This document shows positions 6,701-12,057 of a stretch of 15,076 nucleotides of DNA, piece after piece. The position numbers were made by a program, and so were the translations under genes. Source of the stretch: Nanobdellota archaeon. GTDB lineage: Archaea > Nanobdellota > Nanobdellia > Woesearchaeales > JAUYGA01. How positions within the stretch are numbered: the first letter of the stretch is position 1; every line of letters starts with the position of its first letter. The notes below the pieces were generated by a model. That model worked only from the letters and a program-made list of their open reading frames with translations, searched no databases and was not told the DNA's origin. The stretch covers positions 1 through 15,076 of the forward strand of contig JAUYGA010000033.1 of the NCBI GenBank assembly GCA_030690755.1, written 5' to 3'.

Positions 6701-8819
6701 CTTTTTTTATCGCATCATTGACTAACCCATGAGCTTCAACTATCGAATATATCTTATCTAAAGCATGTGTTGTAAAATCCCCTTTGCCATAAACATACCA
6801 ATCATTATTTCGATAATCTTTATACGGAACTTCTGCTCTTAATTTTGATATGGTTAATGCCGGGAAAGGTATATGCGCAAATTCTTTTTCAGCTGGGAAC
6901 TGATTTATTAATGAAAGCCTTCTTTTTTTCTCTTTTGTTACTGCTCCAATAATTGATGCAAATTTTTTCCTGCCTTTGTTTCCAACAACAACAAGTGCAT
7001 ACATCATTCCTTTGGGAGTGTTGTGGTTGTTTAGCTTAGTTTCTATGCCCAGTTTTATATTTATCAATGACTGCATCTGCTGCAGGAAGCTATGAGAAAC
7101 GCTGTAAAGTTTCGGCGTCGGATAGTTCAATATTTTTTTATTCTTTTTCAAGGACATAGCTTGTAACGAAACAGTGCCATCCCCATCGAAATATCCTCTG
7201 ATAAATGCCGCAACCTCCTGTTTAGGCACTTTATATAAATAATCTGGCAAGTGAAGAACCTTTTTGCCAGAATAAAGTTTTAGAATCTCAAGATACTCTA
7301 TCAGTAATTTTGAATAACATACAACTCTTCCATCACAATATTCTTTTGTCTTGGTAATTTTAAACAGATTCTTCAGCAGCAATTTATAATGCTCTCTCAA
7401 CACTTTATCTGTATTGCAGAAAGTGACAGCGCCTTTTTCTTTTGATATATTCCCTTCTGCAAATAGCAAACCGAGAAATTCAAGGAGAGCGCTGCTTGTC
7501 TTTTCAGGCAGTTTTATGAAATTACTCCTTGACAAATTTCTGCTTTTTATGGTCAATAAACCTTTTTTATCAGTTAGATTTTTGATTTGTTCAAAAGAAA
7601 TTTTCTGGCTTTCGGAAGGCAAATCTAGATTGTTCGCTTTCCCAACAAAAAGCCCTGGTTTAAGCTCAGAAACCTTTTTCCACACGAGCTCTCCATTTTC
7701 ACACACAAGTAAAGGCTGGTTCTGCGAAGCTAAAACATGGTTGCCATCGCTCAACTGAAGCTTAAATGTCGGCGCTTTAAGTTTTGCTGCGTGAGTGATT
7801 TTGACTTTTGAAAACTTTTCATTCTCATCAAGCCCAAAACTGGTTATTGGTTTTTCCAATTCGATGATTTTTATCTTGTCATCCCTCAATATCTTGCCAT
7901 CTGCTCCATCAAAAATTTTTTTGGCTGTGGTGAAACCAGATGGATTTGTGAATATCTGCGTTTCAGGACCTACACACATAATCTCAGGCCCATTAATCAG
8001 AAAGAAGCTTGAGTTTGTCTCATTTGCTACTGCTTTTGCGATGAGGGTTTTACCTGTTCCTGGAGGGCCATGGAGCAGGACTCCTTTTGGCGGTTCTATT
8101 CCGAGGCGCTGGAACAGTTCAGGATGTTTTAGCGGAAGTTCAACCATCTCGAGAATCTTTTTTATCTCTTCATCAAGACCGCCGACATCTTCATATGTTA
8201 CTTCAAGGACTTTTTCCTCTTCAACTTCTGCAGCTTCAGGATTAAAAACTACTTCAGTAAGGTCAGATATGACGCATGCGCCTTTAGGATTTGTATCTGC
8301 AACAATGAATTTGATGTCTGCTAAACCAAAACCCATGAGAGATTCGTCAATCATATTGAATAAATTATCGTCAAAGAAAGGATTATCTGATAATGCTGTC
8401 CTTCTTCTTTTTGTTCCGCCAAGTGAGATGATGTCTCCTTTATTGACAGCTCTTCCTAAAAGACCTTGTTTGAATATTTGTGGAGACGCTCTTATCATAA
8501 CGCCTTTGCTTGATGGCGCGATAACAACTCTTTTTGCTTCCTTGACATCAGCTTTTCTGACAACTACCATCTCACCGATTCCTGTTTTTGCGTTTCTTCT
8601 GATGATACCATCCATACGAATAACATTTAGGCCAATATCTCCAGGATATGCCCTGTCGATTATAGCGACAGTTGTCCTGTCTCCTTGTATCTCGACAATA
8701 TCACCAGGCCTGATCTTAATCCTATTCATAAACGAAGAATCAACTCTGACTATCCCTTTATTTACATCATCCTGTATTGCTTCTGCAACCTTCAACTTCA
8801 GTTCAGATTCTTTGGCCAT
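3741..8819 (-). CDS. cdc48: Cdc48/VCP-type AAA+ ATPase precursor with two inteins
   Basis: Archaeal Cdc48 is a hexameric ring ATPase that unfolds proteins, often for the proteasome. The precursor from the ATG at 8819 has 1692 residues. Removing inteins of 471 and 461 residues leaves 760, a normal family length. Order: N-terminal double-psi barrel domain; D1 with Walker A GPPGTGKT (251-258), first intein (282-752), Walker B IIFIDE (ending at 782) and RRPGRFDRE; D2 with Walker A GAPGTGKT (996-1003), second intein (1027-1487), Walker B IICFDE (ending about 1517) and LRPGRFDRL. Splicing restores the pore-loop segments GPEIM-SKYYGQSE in D1 and GPELL-SKWVGESE in D2. The C terminus ends TYFG rather than a strict HbYX proteasome tail. 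The frame is open to a TTG at 8840, but the ATG fits the conserved N terminus. No ribosome site precedes it, and a TATA-like element 28 bases upstream suggests a leaderless transcript. Confidence 0.96.
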   Translation of the reverse strand: MAKESELKLKVAEAIQDDVNKGIVRVDSSFMNRIKIRPGDIVEIQGDRTTVAIIDRAYPGDIGLNVIRMDGIIRRNAKTGIGEMVVVRKADVKEAKRVVIAPSSKGVMIRASPQIFKQGLLGRAVNKGDIISLGGTKRRRTALSDNPFFDDNLFNMIDESLMGFGLADIKFIVADTNPKGACVISDLTEVVFNPEAAEVEEEKVLEVTYEDVGGLDEEIKKILEMVELPLKHPELFQRLGIEPPKGVLLHGPPGTGKTLIAKAVANETNSSFFLINGPEIMCVGPETQIFTNPSGFTTAKKIFDGADGKILRDDKIKIIELEKPITSFGLDENEKFSKVKITHAAKLKAPTFKLQLSDGNHVLASQNQPLLVCENGELVWKKVSELKPGLFVGKANNLDLPSESQKISFEQIKNLTDKKGLLTIKSRNLSRSNFIKLPEKTSSALLEFLGLLFAEGNISKEKGAVTFCNTDKVLREHYKLLLKNLFKITKTKEYCDGRVVCYSKLLIEYLEILKLYSGKKVLHLPDYLYKVPKQEVAAFIRGYFDGDGTVSLQAMSLKKNKKILNYPTPKLYSVSHSFLQQMQSLINIKLGIETKLNNHNTPKGMMYALVVVGNKGRKKFASIIGAVTKEKKRRLSLINQFPAEKEFAHIPFPALTISKLRAEVPYKDYRNNDWYVYGKGDFTTHALDKIYSIVEAHGLVNDAIKKEHALLTRTDLSWTRIENMEYAGETELYDFTVDKDNFMAQNMLLLHNSKYYGQSEENLRKIFEDAEKNAPSIIFIDEVDAIAPKREEMRGDVERRVVAQLLALMDGLKSRGKVVVIAATNIPNSLDPALRRPGRFDREIEIGVPNVIGRENVLKIHTRNMPLLPDVNLKDLAQITHGFVGADLSALAKEAAMVVLRRILPELKLKEEESIPKETLEKLKISQSDFLDALRFVRPSAMREVFVEKPNVKWTDVGGLEEVKKELVEAVEWPLKHADVFRRMGIKPPKGVLLYGAPGTGKTMLAKAVATETESNFILIKGPELLCLGAGTLVFTDHCGVNSVETFYENILPVSEVVEQNDKLEVRKMIGPVYTYAVNDNGKLIKTKILSATKLFVKDAYKVINEDNNEIEVSANQPLLTFKNNKISWVKTAELEIGDFVAKPSRIPVFGKKISIALPKYEHLRLIKEDKSAYYVKIFSAKEITKLPKYLTPDLAEFLGWFVAEGNISKEGISICNKNAGYKIRIKKLMEQFVDKSRITSYDDKVIFYSTAFVKYLEGIFGMKLGVKKSHTIKMPSIVSKSSSEVIKAFLRGAYDGDGYVGKTKIEYGTMSENLANGIVYLLTLLEIKCKYWKRKDGMHLVTLSGKKEIEKFMNSVYGETKKTTLRRYYNAKYTIPDVSDLLRKTKDQLCLTYGKKIPEGLVEGVINKRKKCGLIRFQRIMEYVNKNLSITFKKSEEYKTLMKIAEGDFFWTKILKIQKAEPQWMYDLETEHDSFIGGKVPTFLHNSKWVGESEKAVREIFKKARQVSPTIICFDEIDALASRRGSHSDNRVTESVVNQMLTEMDGLEELTNVVVIATTNRPDIIDSALLRPGRFDRLVLTPIPDEKTRLKIIEVHTKNMKLDSDIKIPALAKKTEGYVGGDIEAVCREAAIFALRENMNAEKVTKKHFDMAVDKVKASVTKETEDAYAKIQDSLRTKASSQIQEKPTYFG
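4359..5741 (-). mobile_element. Intein 2, in the D2 domain of Cdc48, with LAGLIDADG endonuclease
   Basis: This in-frame insertion encodes 461 residues. It starts at Cys (CLGAGTLVF, block A) directly after GPELL and ends in TFLHN before Ser of SKWVGESE. The conserved C-terminal His-Asn and Ser+1 are present, and block F reads MYDLETEHDSF. Two endonuclease motifs are seen: FLGWFVAEGN and FLRGAYDGDG. Both keep their acidic residues, so the homing enzyme may be active. In block B the usual T-x-x-H is replaced by S-x-N-Q (VSANQPLL). No stop or frameshift interrupts it. Borders are given to the base from the Cys codon (5741) to the Asn codon (4359). Confidence 0.95.
6564..7976 (-). mobile_element. 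Intein 1, in the D1 domain of Cdc48, with LAGLIDADG endonuclease
   Basis: This in-frame insertion encodes 471 residues. It starts at Cys (CVGPETQIF, block A) directly after NGPEIM and ends in LLLHN before Ser of SKYYGQSE. Block F is LYDFTVDKDNF, with Asp where His is common. The endonuclease motifs are FLGLLFAEGN and FIRGYFDGDG, both with acidic residues kept. Block B reads LASQNQPLLV, again S-x-N-Q instead of T-x-x-H. It shares layout and several motifs with intein 2 downstream, though most of the sequence has diverged. Borders are given from the Cys codon (7976) to the Asn codon (6564). Confidence 0.95.
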
Positions 8820-8842
8820 TTTATCAACAAGTATATGCAATG

Positions 8843-8851
8843 TTTTTAAAA
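8843..8851. promoter_or_regulatory. TATA-like element, possibly serving both directions
   Basis: TTTTTAAAA is close to self-complementary. Its centre is 28 bases from the cdc48 ATG on the minus strand, the spacing expected for a leaderless archaeal mRNA, and no ribosome site is seen before that ATG. On the plus strand its centre is 22-26 bases before the first arm of the structured element at 8869, so it could also drive that candidate RNA. Confidence 0.5.
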
Positions 8852-8868
8852 GTTGTGTTTAATCAAGT

Positions 8869-9063
8869 GTGAATAGCATCATAAGGTCAAAATTCTATAA
8901 ATCAAAACTATCGACGAGCGTTGCTGGGGATTGTATCCATTTGAAACTAAAGTTGTTCAAGATCGCGGCCCTTAAGTCATCTTCGACGGCCGCGTCGTGC
9001 GACTTTATGTCGCACACCAGGTTTCTCTAGGGTGGAACCCAGAGTTGAGAAGATGCTATTCAC
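8869..9063. ncRNA. Candidate structured RNA, about 195 nt (strand uncertain)
   Basis: This non-coding stretch is clearly richer in G+C than its surroundings. A perfect 12-bp inverted repeat (GTGAATAGCATC at 8869-8880, complement at 9052-9063) could form a closing stem. Inside lie further stems: GGAT/ATCC (8928-8938), TTGAA/TTCAA near 8941-8960, CGCGGCC/GGCCGCG (8964-8970 with 8988-8994), GTGCGAC/GTCGCAC with a 5-base loop (8997-9015), and CTCT-GGGT/ACCC-AGAG with one bulge (9025-9044). I could not find the signature sequences of SRP RNA, RNase P RNA or 5S rRNA. GC islands of this kind in AT-rich archaea are often RNA genes. A small palindromic mobile element with 12-bp terminal repeats is the main alternative. 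Confidence 0.55.
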
Positions 9064-9106
9064 CCATAGTTAATCTATTAAAACCTCAACATATCAACAT
9101 TAAACA

Positions 9107-9121
9107 TATAAAACAAAAAAT
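9107..9121 (-). terminator. Oligo-T terminator after the SecB-like gene
   Basis: On the minus strand, ten bases after the stop codon at 9130, a TTTTTTGTTTTATA tract gives a likely archaeal terminator. It separates the small gene from the structured element downstream. The same AT-rich block could also hold a promoter for a minus-strand RNA. Confidence 0.4.
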
Positions 9122-9129
9122 CATAAGAA

Positions 9130-9597
9130 TTACTTTTTAGGTTTTTTGTGCATATCTTGGCCTTGTTCTGGCTTGTCTGCCTTATAGGTATGCGTCGGAT
9201 TGATTTTTGGCAATTGTATCGGCGCAGGCAAATTGACATCTCTTGCAAGTATCAGCGCTTGGATATTGCACTTTTCAAGGACAGTATTAAGAACATTAGT
9301 CATTATCTCATTAGGTATCTTTTTGTCCTTTTCCCAATCATGAAGTATCCCCTTGACCTTATCTTTGTCCTCTATATAAAGAACTTCTCCTATAAATACC
9401 ATCTCGCCGACTTCTGGGCTGTACTTTGAAGTAAACTTATACTTGAATTTGATGCCATCCTGCTTTGTCTCTCCAAGAGAAAGATCAGCCTTTTCAATAT
9501 TAGTTATTATGACATTATTCGAGATATCTATTGTTCCTTGCACAGGACCTTTCCTGTCGACAACTATGTTGGTAAAGTTAAATCCTACAATTGACAT
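9130..9597 (-). CDS. Conserved-looking hypothetical protein, SecB-like architecture
   Basis: A 155-residue soluble protein. The ATG at 9597 is chosen over the longer frame to 9627 because GAGGGTGAT, a good ribosome site, lies 4-12 bases upstream. The first two thirds predict as a run of beta strands (FNFTNIVVDRK, GTIDISNNVIIT, FKYKFTSKYSPEVGEMVFIGEV). An amphipathic helix follows (NEIMTNVLNTVLEKCNIQAL), then a proline-rich tail with LPAPIQLP and a charged, disordered end. This strand-helix-PAP layout recalls the export chaperone SecB, whose helix is followed by an LAPVNF segment. That link is pattern matching only and sequence identity looks low. It is a single gene with its own TATA element, flanked on both sides by structured non-coding elements. 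No signal peptide or membrane segment is seen. Confidence 0.8.
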   Translation of the reverse strand: MSIVGFNFTNIVVDRKGPVQGTIDISNNVIITNIEKADLSLGETKQDGIKFKYKFTSKYSPEVGEMVFIGEVLYIEDKDKVKGILHDWEKDKKIPNEIMTNVLNTVLEKCNIQALILARDVNLPAPIQLPKINPTHTYKADKPEQGQDMHKKPKK

Positions 9598-9630
9598 ATT
9601 ATCACCCTCTAAAGAAAACAAAACCAAGTC

Positions 9631-9641
9631 TTTATTTAAAT
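9631..9641 (-). promoter_or_regulatory. TATA element for the SecB-like gene
   Basis: On the minus strand ATTTAAATAAA is preceded by a purine-containing stretch. Its centre lies about 26 bases before position 9611, which would give a short leader of some 14 bases carrying the GAGGGTGAT ribosome site. Confidence 0.55.
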
Positions 9642-9745
9642 CTTACGAAAAAATGAACAAGATAGTGATCAATCCGCGAGGCTAAATGTGGTTAAAATAT
9701 AATATAAGTTTCTCCACTCAGGATGACAAATATATTTTTTATTAC

Positions 9746-9892
9746 GGCGGCAACAACGATGGCGGCACGACGGTCAAAATCTACGGATTTTGCCCTGCTC
9801 GGCACTCAGTGACTTGCGAGTGAGCTCGTTGCGAACTCGCTCACAATTGCCTTGAGCCAACCCTCGCCTCGCCGTGCGCCATTGTTGCCGCC
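9746..9892. ncRNA. Candidate structured RNA, about 147 nt (strand uncertain)
   Basis: A GC-rich, non-coding island between two divergent genes. Its ends pair: GGCGGCAACAA (9746-9756) is exactly complementary to 9882-9892. After a 3-base bulge TGGCG (9760-9764) pairs with 9877-9881, and CACG (9766-9769) with 9873-9876. Inside is a 7-bp hairpin, CAAAATC/GATTTTG (9775-9792). On the plus strand its loop is C(UACG)G, a very stable UNCG tetraloop, which favours that strand. A 33-base hairpin (9814-9846) pairs slightly better on the minus strand. A TATAAAA string near 9923-9931 could also serve a minus-strand start near 9900. No SRP, RNase P or 5S signature was found. A palindromic repeat element is the alternative. 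Confidence 0.55.
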
Positions 9893-9955
9893 TAGATGAA
9901 AATGTCTTCCCCTTGGCTGGATTTTATAGGAATAAGCTCAATAAAACCTATCATC

Positions 9956-9966
9956 TTTTTAAATAG
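9956..9966 (+). promoter_or_regulatory. TATA element for deoxyhypusine synthase
   Basis: TTTTTAAATAG would place a transcript start near 9988 and a leader of about 50 bases. A second TATA-like string, GTATAATAG at 9982-9990, would give a start near 10011 instead. I cannot tell which is used. Confidence 0.4.
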
Positions 9967-10040
9967 AAAGGCATTTTAGAGAGTATAATAGCGAGCATAA
10001 TCACCAGCAATATTTCAATAAGCATCAGAAGAAAAACACT

Positions 10041-10979
10041 ATGAAAAACAAAGTAAACCAGATGAAGATTGAGAAAGACATGACTGTAAAACAATTAGCT
10101 AAAGCAATGTCTGATTCTGGCGTAATGGGCGCTGGAAGGATCGGCAAAGCTGTTGAAGTTTTTGAAAAAATCCTTGAAGAAAAACAAAAGAACAAGAAAA
10201 CTGGAAAAGAAGATTGCAAATTATTCTTCGGTCTTGCAGGCGCAATGGTCCCTGGCGGTATGAAAGAGATAATCCATGATATGCTTATCTCAGGAACAAT
10301 CGATGTTTTTGTGACAACTGGAGCAAATCTTACTCATGACTTGATTGAAGGTCTTGGCTATAATCATTTTAAGGGAAATGCTGATGTTGATGACGCTGAA
10401 TTAAACAAGAAAGGAATTGACCGAATTTATGATTCATTCATGCCAAACAATGTTTATGAAGGTCTTGAAGGATTCTTTGAAAAAATATTTGATGAACTGC
10501 CAAAAGAGATGAACATAAGAGAGCTTTTGTGGGAAATTGGCAAGAGAGCTCCAAAAAATACAATCTTGCATATCTGCTATGAGAAACAAATTCCAATTTT
10601 CTGCCCTGCAATATCTGATTCAGGCATAGGCCTTATGATTTGGGGAAATCTTGAGAAAGGTAAAAAACTAAAAGTTGATGTCTTTGATGATTTGAAGGAG
10701 ATAAGCAGACTTGCATGGGATGCTAAAAAGCCAGCAGTCCTTTATGTCGGCGGAGGGGTTCCAAAAAATTACATCCAACAAGCAATGCAATTTTCTCCTA
10801 ATGCAGCTGCATTTGGAATACAGATAACAACTGACAGAGTTGAACCAGGCGGAAGTTCTGGAGCTGAACTAAGAGAAGGAATATCTTGGGGAAAACTGAA
10901 CAAGAACGCATTATTTGCAGACGTAAGATGCGATGCAACAATTGCTCTGCCGCTTATCTGGGCCAGTGTTAAGAAATAA
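10041..10979 (+). CDS. dhs: Deoxyhypusine synthase
   Basis: Transfers the aminobutyl group of spermidine to a lysine of translation factor aIF5A, the first step of hypusine formation (EC 2.5.1.46), using NAD. The 312-residue length is typical of archaeal enzymes. Family motifs in order: MTVKQL near the N terminus, FFGLAGAMVPGGM, DVFVTTGANLTHDLIE, RIYDSFMPNNVYE, PIFCPAISDSGIG, YVGGGVPKNY, VEPGGSSGAE and SWGKL. Lys285 in the last motif is the expected enzyme-imine lysine. The start at 10041 puts the conserved MTV segment about 18 residues in, as in relatives; only a weak AGAAG precedes it. It is the only convincing plus-strand gene here and converges with the operon on its right. Related homospermidine-type enzymes share the fold, but the motifs kept here fit true deoxyhypusine synthase. 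Confidence 0.95.
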   Translation: MKNKVNQMKIEKDMTVKQLAKAMSDSGVMGAGRIGKAVEVFEKILEEKQKNKKTGKEDCKLFFGLAGAMVPGGMKEIIHDMLISGTIDVFVTTGANLTHDLIEGLGYNHFKGNADVDDAELNKKGIDRIYDSFMPNNVYEGLEGFFEKIFDELPKEMNIRELLWEIGKRAPKNTILHICYEKQIPIFCPAISDSGIGLMIWGNLEKGKKLKVDVFDDLKEISRLAWDAKKPAVLYVGGGVPKNYIQQAMQFSPNAAAFGIQITTDRVEPGGSSGAELREGISWGKLNKNALFADVRCDATIALPLIWASVKK

Positions 10980-11006
10980 AAATTTAAGTTTATTTTATCT
11001 CTTGTT

Positions 11007-11402
11007 TTATTTAGGCACTGTTGGATTGAGTATACTTTCAAAATTTCTTACAATATCATCCACATATATCTCAGGATATTTATTCTCTGGAAAATATTGT
11101 TTAAACAAAGTCATCTCGTCTTTAAAGCCTTGAATTGCAATAGCGACTTCATCAGGCGAACTTGCATTAACAAGAAAATCATTGATATCTCTTTTCGCAA
11201 GTGCACAAGTTGAGATTCTCATAGTCCCAATGGAATCAATACCAACAAACTCTCTTTTTAATTTGGTTTCTAACAGGTTATAAGCTAGCTGAAATCCTCT
11301 TTGATAAAATTCTGTTTCATGCATGTTTCCATTTTGTTTTGCTCCTTTATTTAAAAGAACACTCACATAATTTAGTACCTGTGATTTAAGATTTTCATCC
11401 AT
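11007..11402 (-). CDS. Hypothetical protein, last gene of the right-hand cluster
   Basis: A 131-residue soluble, mostly helical protein that I do not recognise. It has no signal peptide or membrane segment, and single cysteine and histidine residues without a visible metal motif. The ATG at 11402 is preceded by AAGGA at good spacing, inside a 40-bp leader identical to that of the CheD-like gene at 12021. The shared leader suggests common control or descent by duplication of the segment. The protein does not look similar to that gene or its other neighbours. It ends 27 bases from the convergent deoxyhypusine synthase, with a T-rich gap between. Confidence 0.75.
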   Translation of the reverse strand: MDENLKSQVLNYVSVLLNKGAKQNGNMHETEFYQRGFQLAYNLLETKLKREFVGIDSIGTMRISTCALAKRDINDFLVNASSPDEVAIAIQGFKDEMTLFKQYFPENKYPEIYVDDIVRNFESILNPTVPK

Positions 11403-11438
11403 TTTAGTTTCCTTGTTTGTTTTTATGTTTCATTTTTT
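11399..11438 (-). repeat. Copy 1 of a 40-bp repeated gene leader
   Basis: It is identical over 40 bases to 12018-12057 and ends in the first four bases of the downstream gene. On the minus strand it holds an ATG, nine codons (MKHKNKQGN) and TAA, then one base, then the main ATG. It also contains AAGGA, the ribosome site of the main gene. In this copy no complete gene ends at its left side, only a short frame reading SLVKK-stop. Confidence 0.9.
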
Positions 11439-11512
11439 TACCAAACTTCTCATTTTTATTCCGATAATGAACGTTAATTATCTATCTCTTGTTGCATTCG
11501 CCTCATGCATGT

Positions 11513-11695
11513 TCACTTTGTCAGCAGAACATATCCTACCGCTTCAGAATGCATTATTACATCCTGCGTTTCAGGCATTGCAAGTATCCGTTTTTGTCCT
11601 TTTTCTGATTTATTTAGAGAGGATTGAAAAATGCAGTTGTCCCACGAATCCAAATATTGCCCTACTATTGATATTTTATATTTATTCAGCATCAT
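11513..11695 (-). CDS. Small ORF, possibly the C-terminal half of the CheD-like protein
   Basis: This encodes 60 residues and starts in an ATGA overlap with the stop of the preceding gene. That is a classic sign of translational coupling or, alternatively, of a frame shift. The fragment begins MMLNKYKISIVGQYLDS and ends VGYVLLTK. CheD proteins are about 157-170 residues long; the upstream ORF has 109, and the two together make 169. The fragment's strand-rich pattern could supply the missing C-terminal half of that fold. It may be a separate small protein, a recoded extension or a broken end. No recognisable motif stands alone here. A longer plus-strand frame overlaps it but looks like a shadow. 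Confidence 0.5.
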   Translation of the reverse strand: MMLNKYKISIVGQYLDSWDNCIFQSSLNKSEKGQKRILAMPETQDVIMHSEAVGYVLLTK

Positions 11696-12021
11696 TTTAT
11701 TTTGATTAAAGTGAGCAGCATCCCACCTACAAGAATCGCTCTCATAGTGTCTCTCCTCACTATCGCATTCATGCTCTTGACAAAAACAGGCAGGTATTCT
11801 TTAGGCTCTACACCAGAATCATCATTGCTATAATGAGATACTCCCACATGTCTCTTGAAATCTGAACCAATACCAAACAACACAACAGCATTGCAACTGG
11901 AATAACCCTCTGCCAGGATTGGTTTAGTTGTTATCCTATAGCACATAAAATCTAAGTCTGCTGCTCTCTGGCTTCTCGTTACCAAATCAAACCTTTCTTT
12001 AATCTTATCTTCAACAGCCAT
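11692..12021 (-). CDS. CheD-like (CNF1/YfiH-fold) protein, apparently lacking its C-terminal part
   Basis: A 109-residue protein. The stretch SSCNAVVLFG, then VGVSHYS, then ILVGGM parallels the CheD order GSCVAV, VGAMAHV and AGGA, which holds the catalytic Cys and His of a glutamine deamidase. The match is by eye and short, so the assignment is tentative. CheD normally acts on chemoreceptors; no chemotaxis gene is seen here, so the substrate would differ. The protein ends soon after the GG motif, while CheD continues for about 50 more residues. The next ORF overlaps by ATGA and could be that part. The start at 12021 carries AAGGA at good spacing, within the 40-bp leader shared with the gene at 11402. 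The leader begins inside the stop of the upstream gene, so it is in the same run. Confidence 0.6.
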   Translation of the reverse strand: MAVEDKIKERFDLVTRSQRAADLDFMCYRITTKPILAEGYSSCNAVVLFGIGSDFKRHVGVSHYSNDDSGVEPKEYLPVFVKSMNAIVRRDTMRAILVGGMLLTLIKIK

Positions 12022-12057
12022 TTTAGTTTCCTTGTTTGTTTTTATGTTTCATTTTTT
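12018..12057 (-). repeat. Copy 2 of the 40-bp repeated gene leader
   Basis: It is identical to 11399-11438. Here it begins inside the last codons of the upstream gene: the mini-ORF start ATG overlaps that gene's stop as ATGA. The mini-ORF (MKHKNKQGN) ends one base before the start of the CheD-like gene. Confidence 0.9.

Noticed and set aside
8820..8840. TTG start at 8840 for cdc48, adding seven residues
   Set aside because: The ATG at 8819 fits the usual N terminus and the TATA spacing for a leaderless message; the extra residues resemble nothing in the family.
7795..8862. Long plus-strand open frame (355 codons) opposite the cdc48 N-terminal and D1 region, and a similar one at 5758-6549
   Set aside because: Both are mirror frames of strongly conserved AAA+ coding sequence; their translations are Ser/Pro-rich with no domain and no ribosome site.
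8869..9892. The two structured elements as SRP RNA, RNase P RNA or 5S rRNA
   Set aside because: I looked on both strands for the SRP helix 8 core, the RNase P P4 strands and the 5S core and found none; lengths also do not fit well.
11413..11709. Plus-strand hydrophobic frame of 98 codons resembling a small membrane protein
   Set aside because: It begins inside the repeated leader of a minus-strand gene, has no ribosome site, and overlaps an ORF with clear translational coupling. Hydrophobicity is expected from T-rich antisense of A-rich coding DNA. Kept as a weak possibility only.
11007..12021. The genes at 11402 and 12021 as tandem paralogues because of their identical leaders
   Set aside because: Their proteins share no visible similarity beyond the leader, so only the leader looks duplicated.
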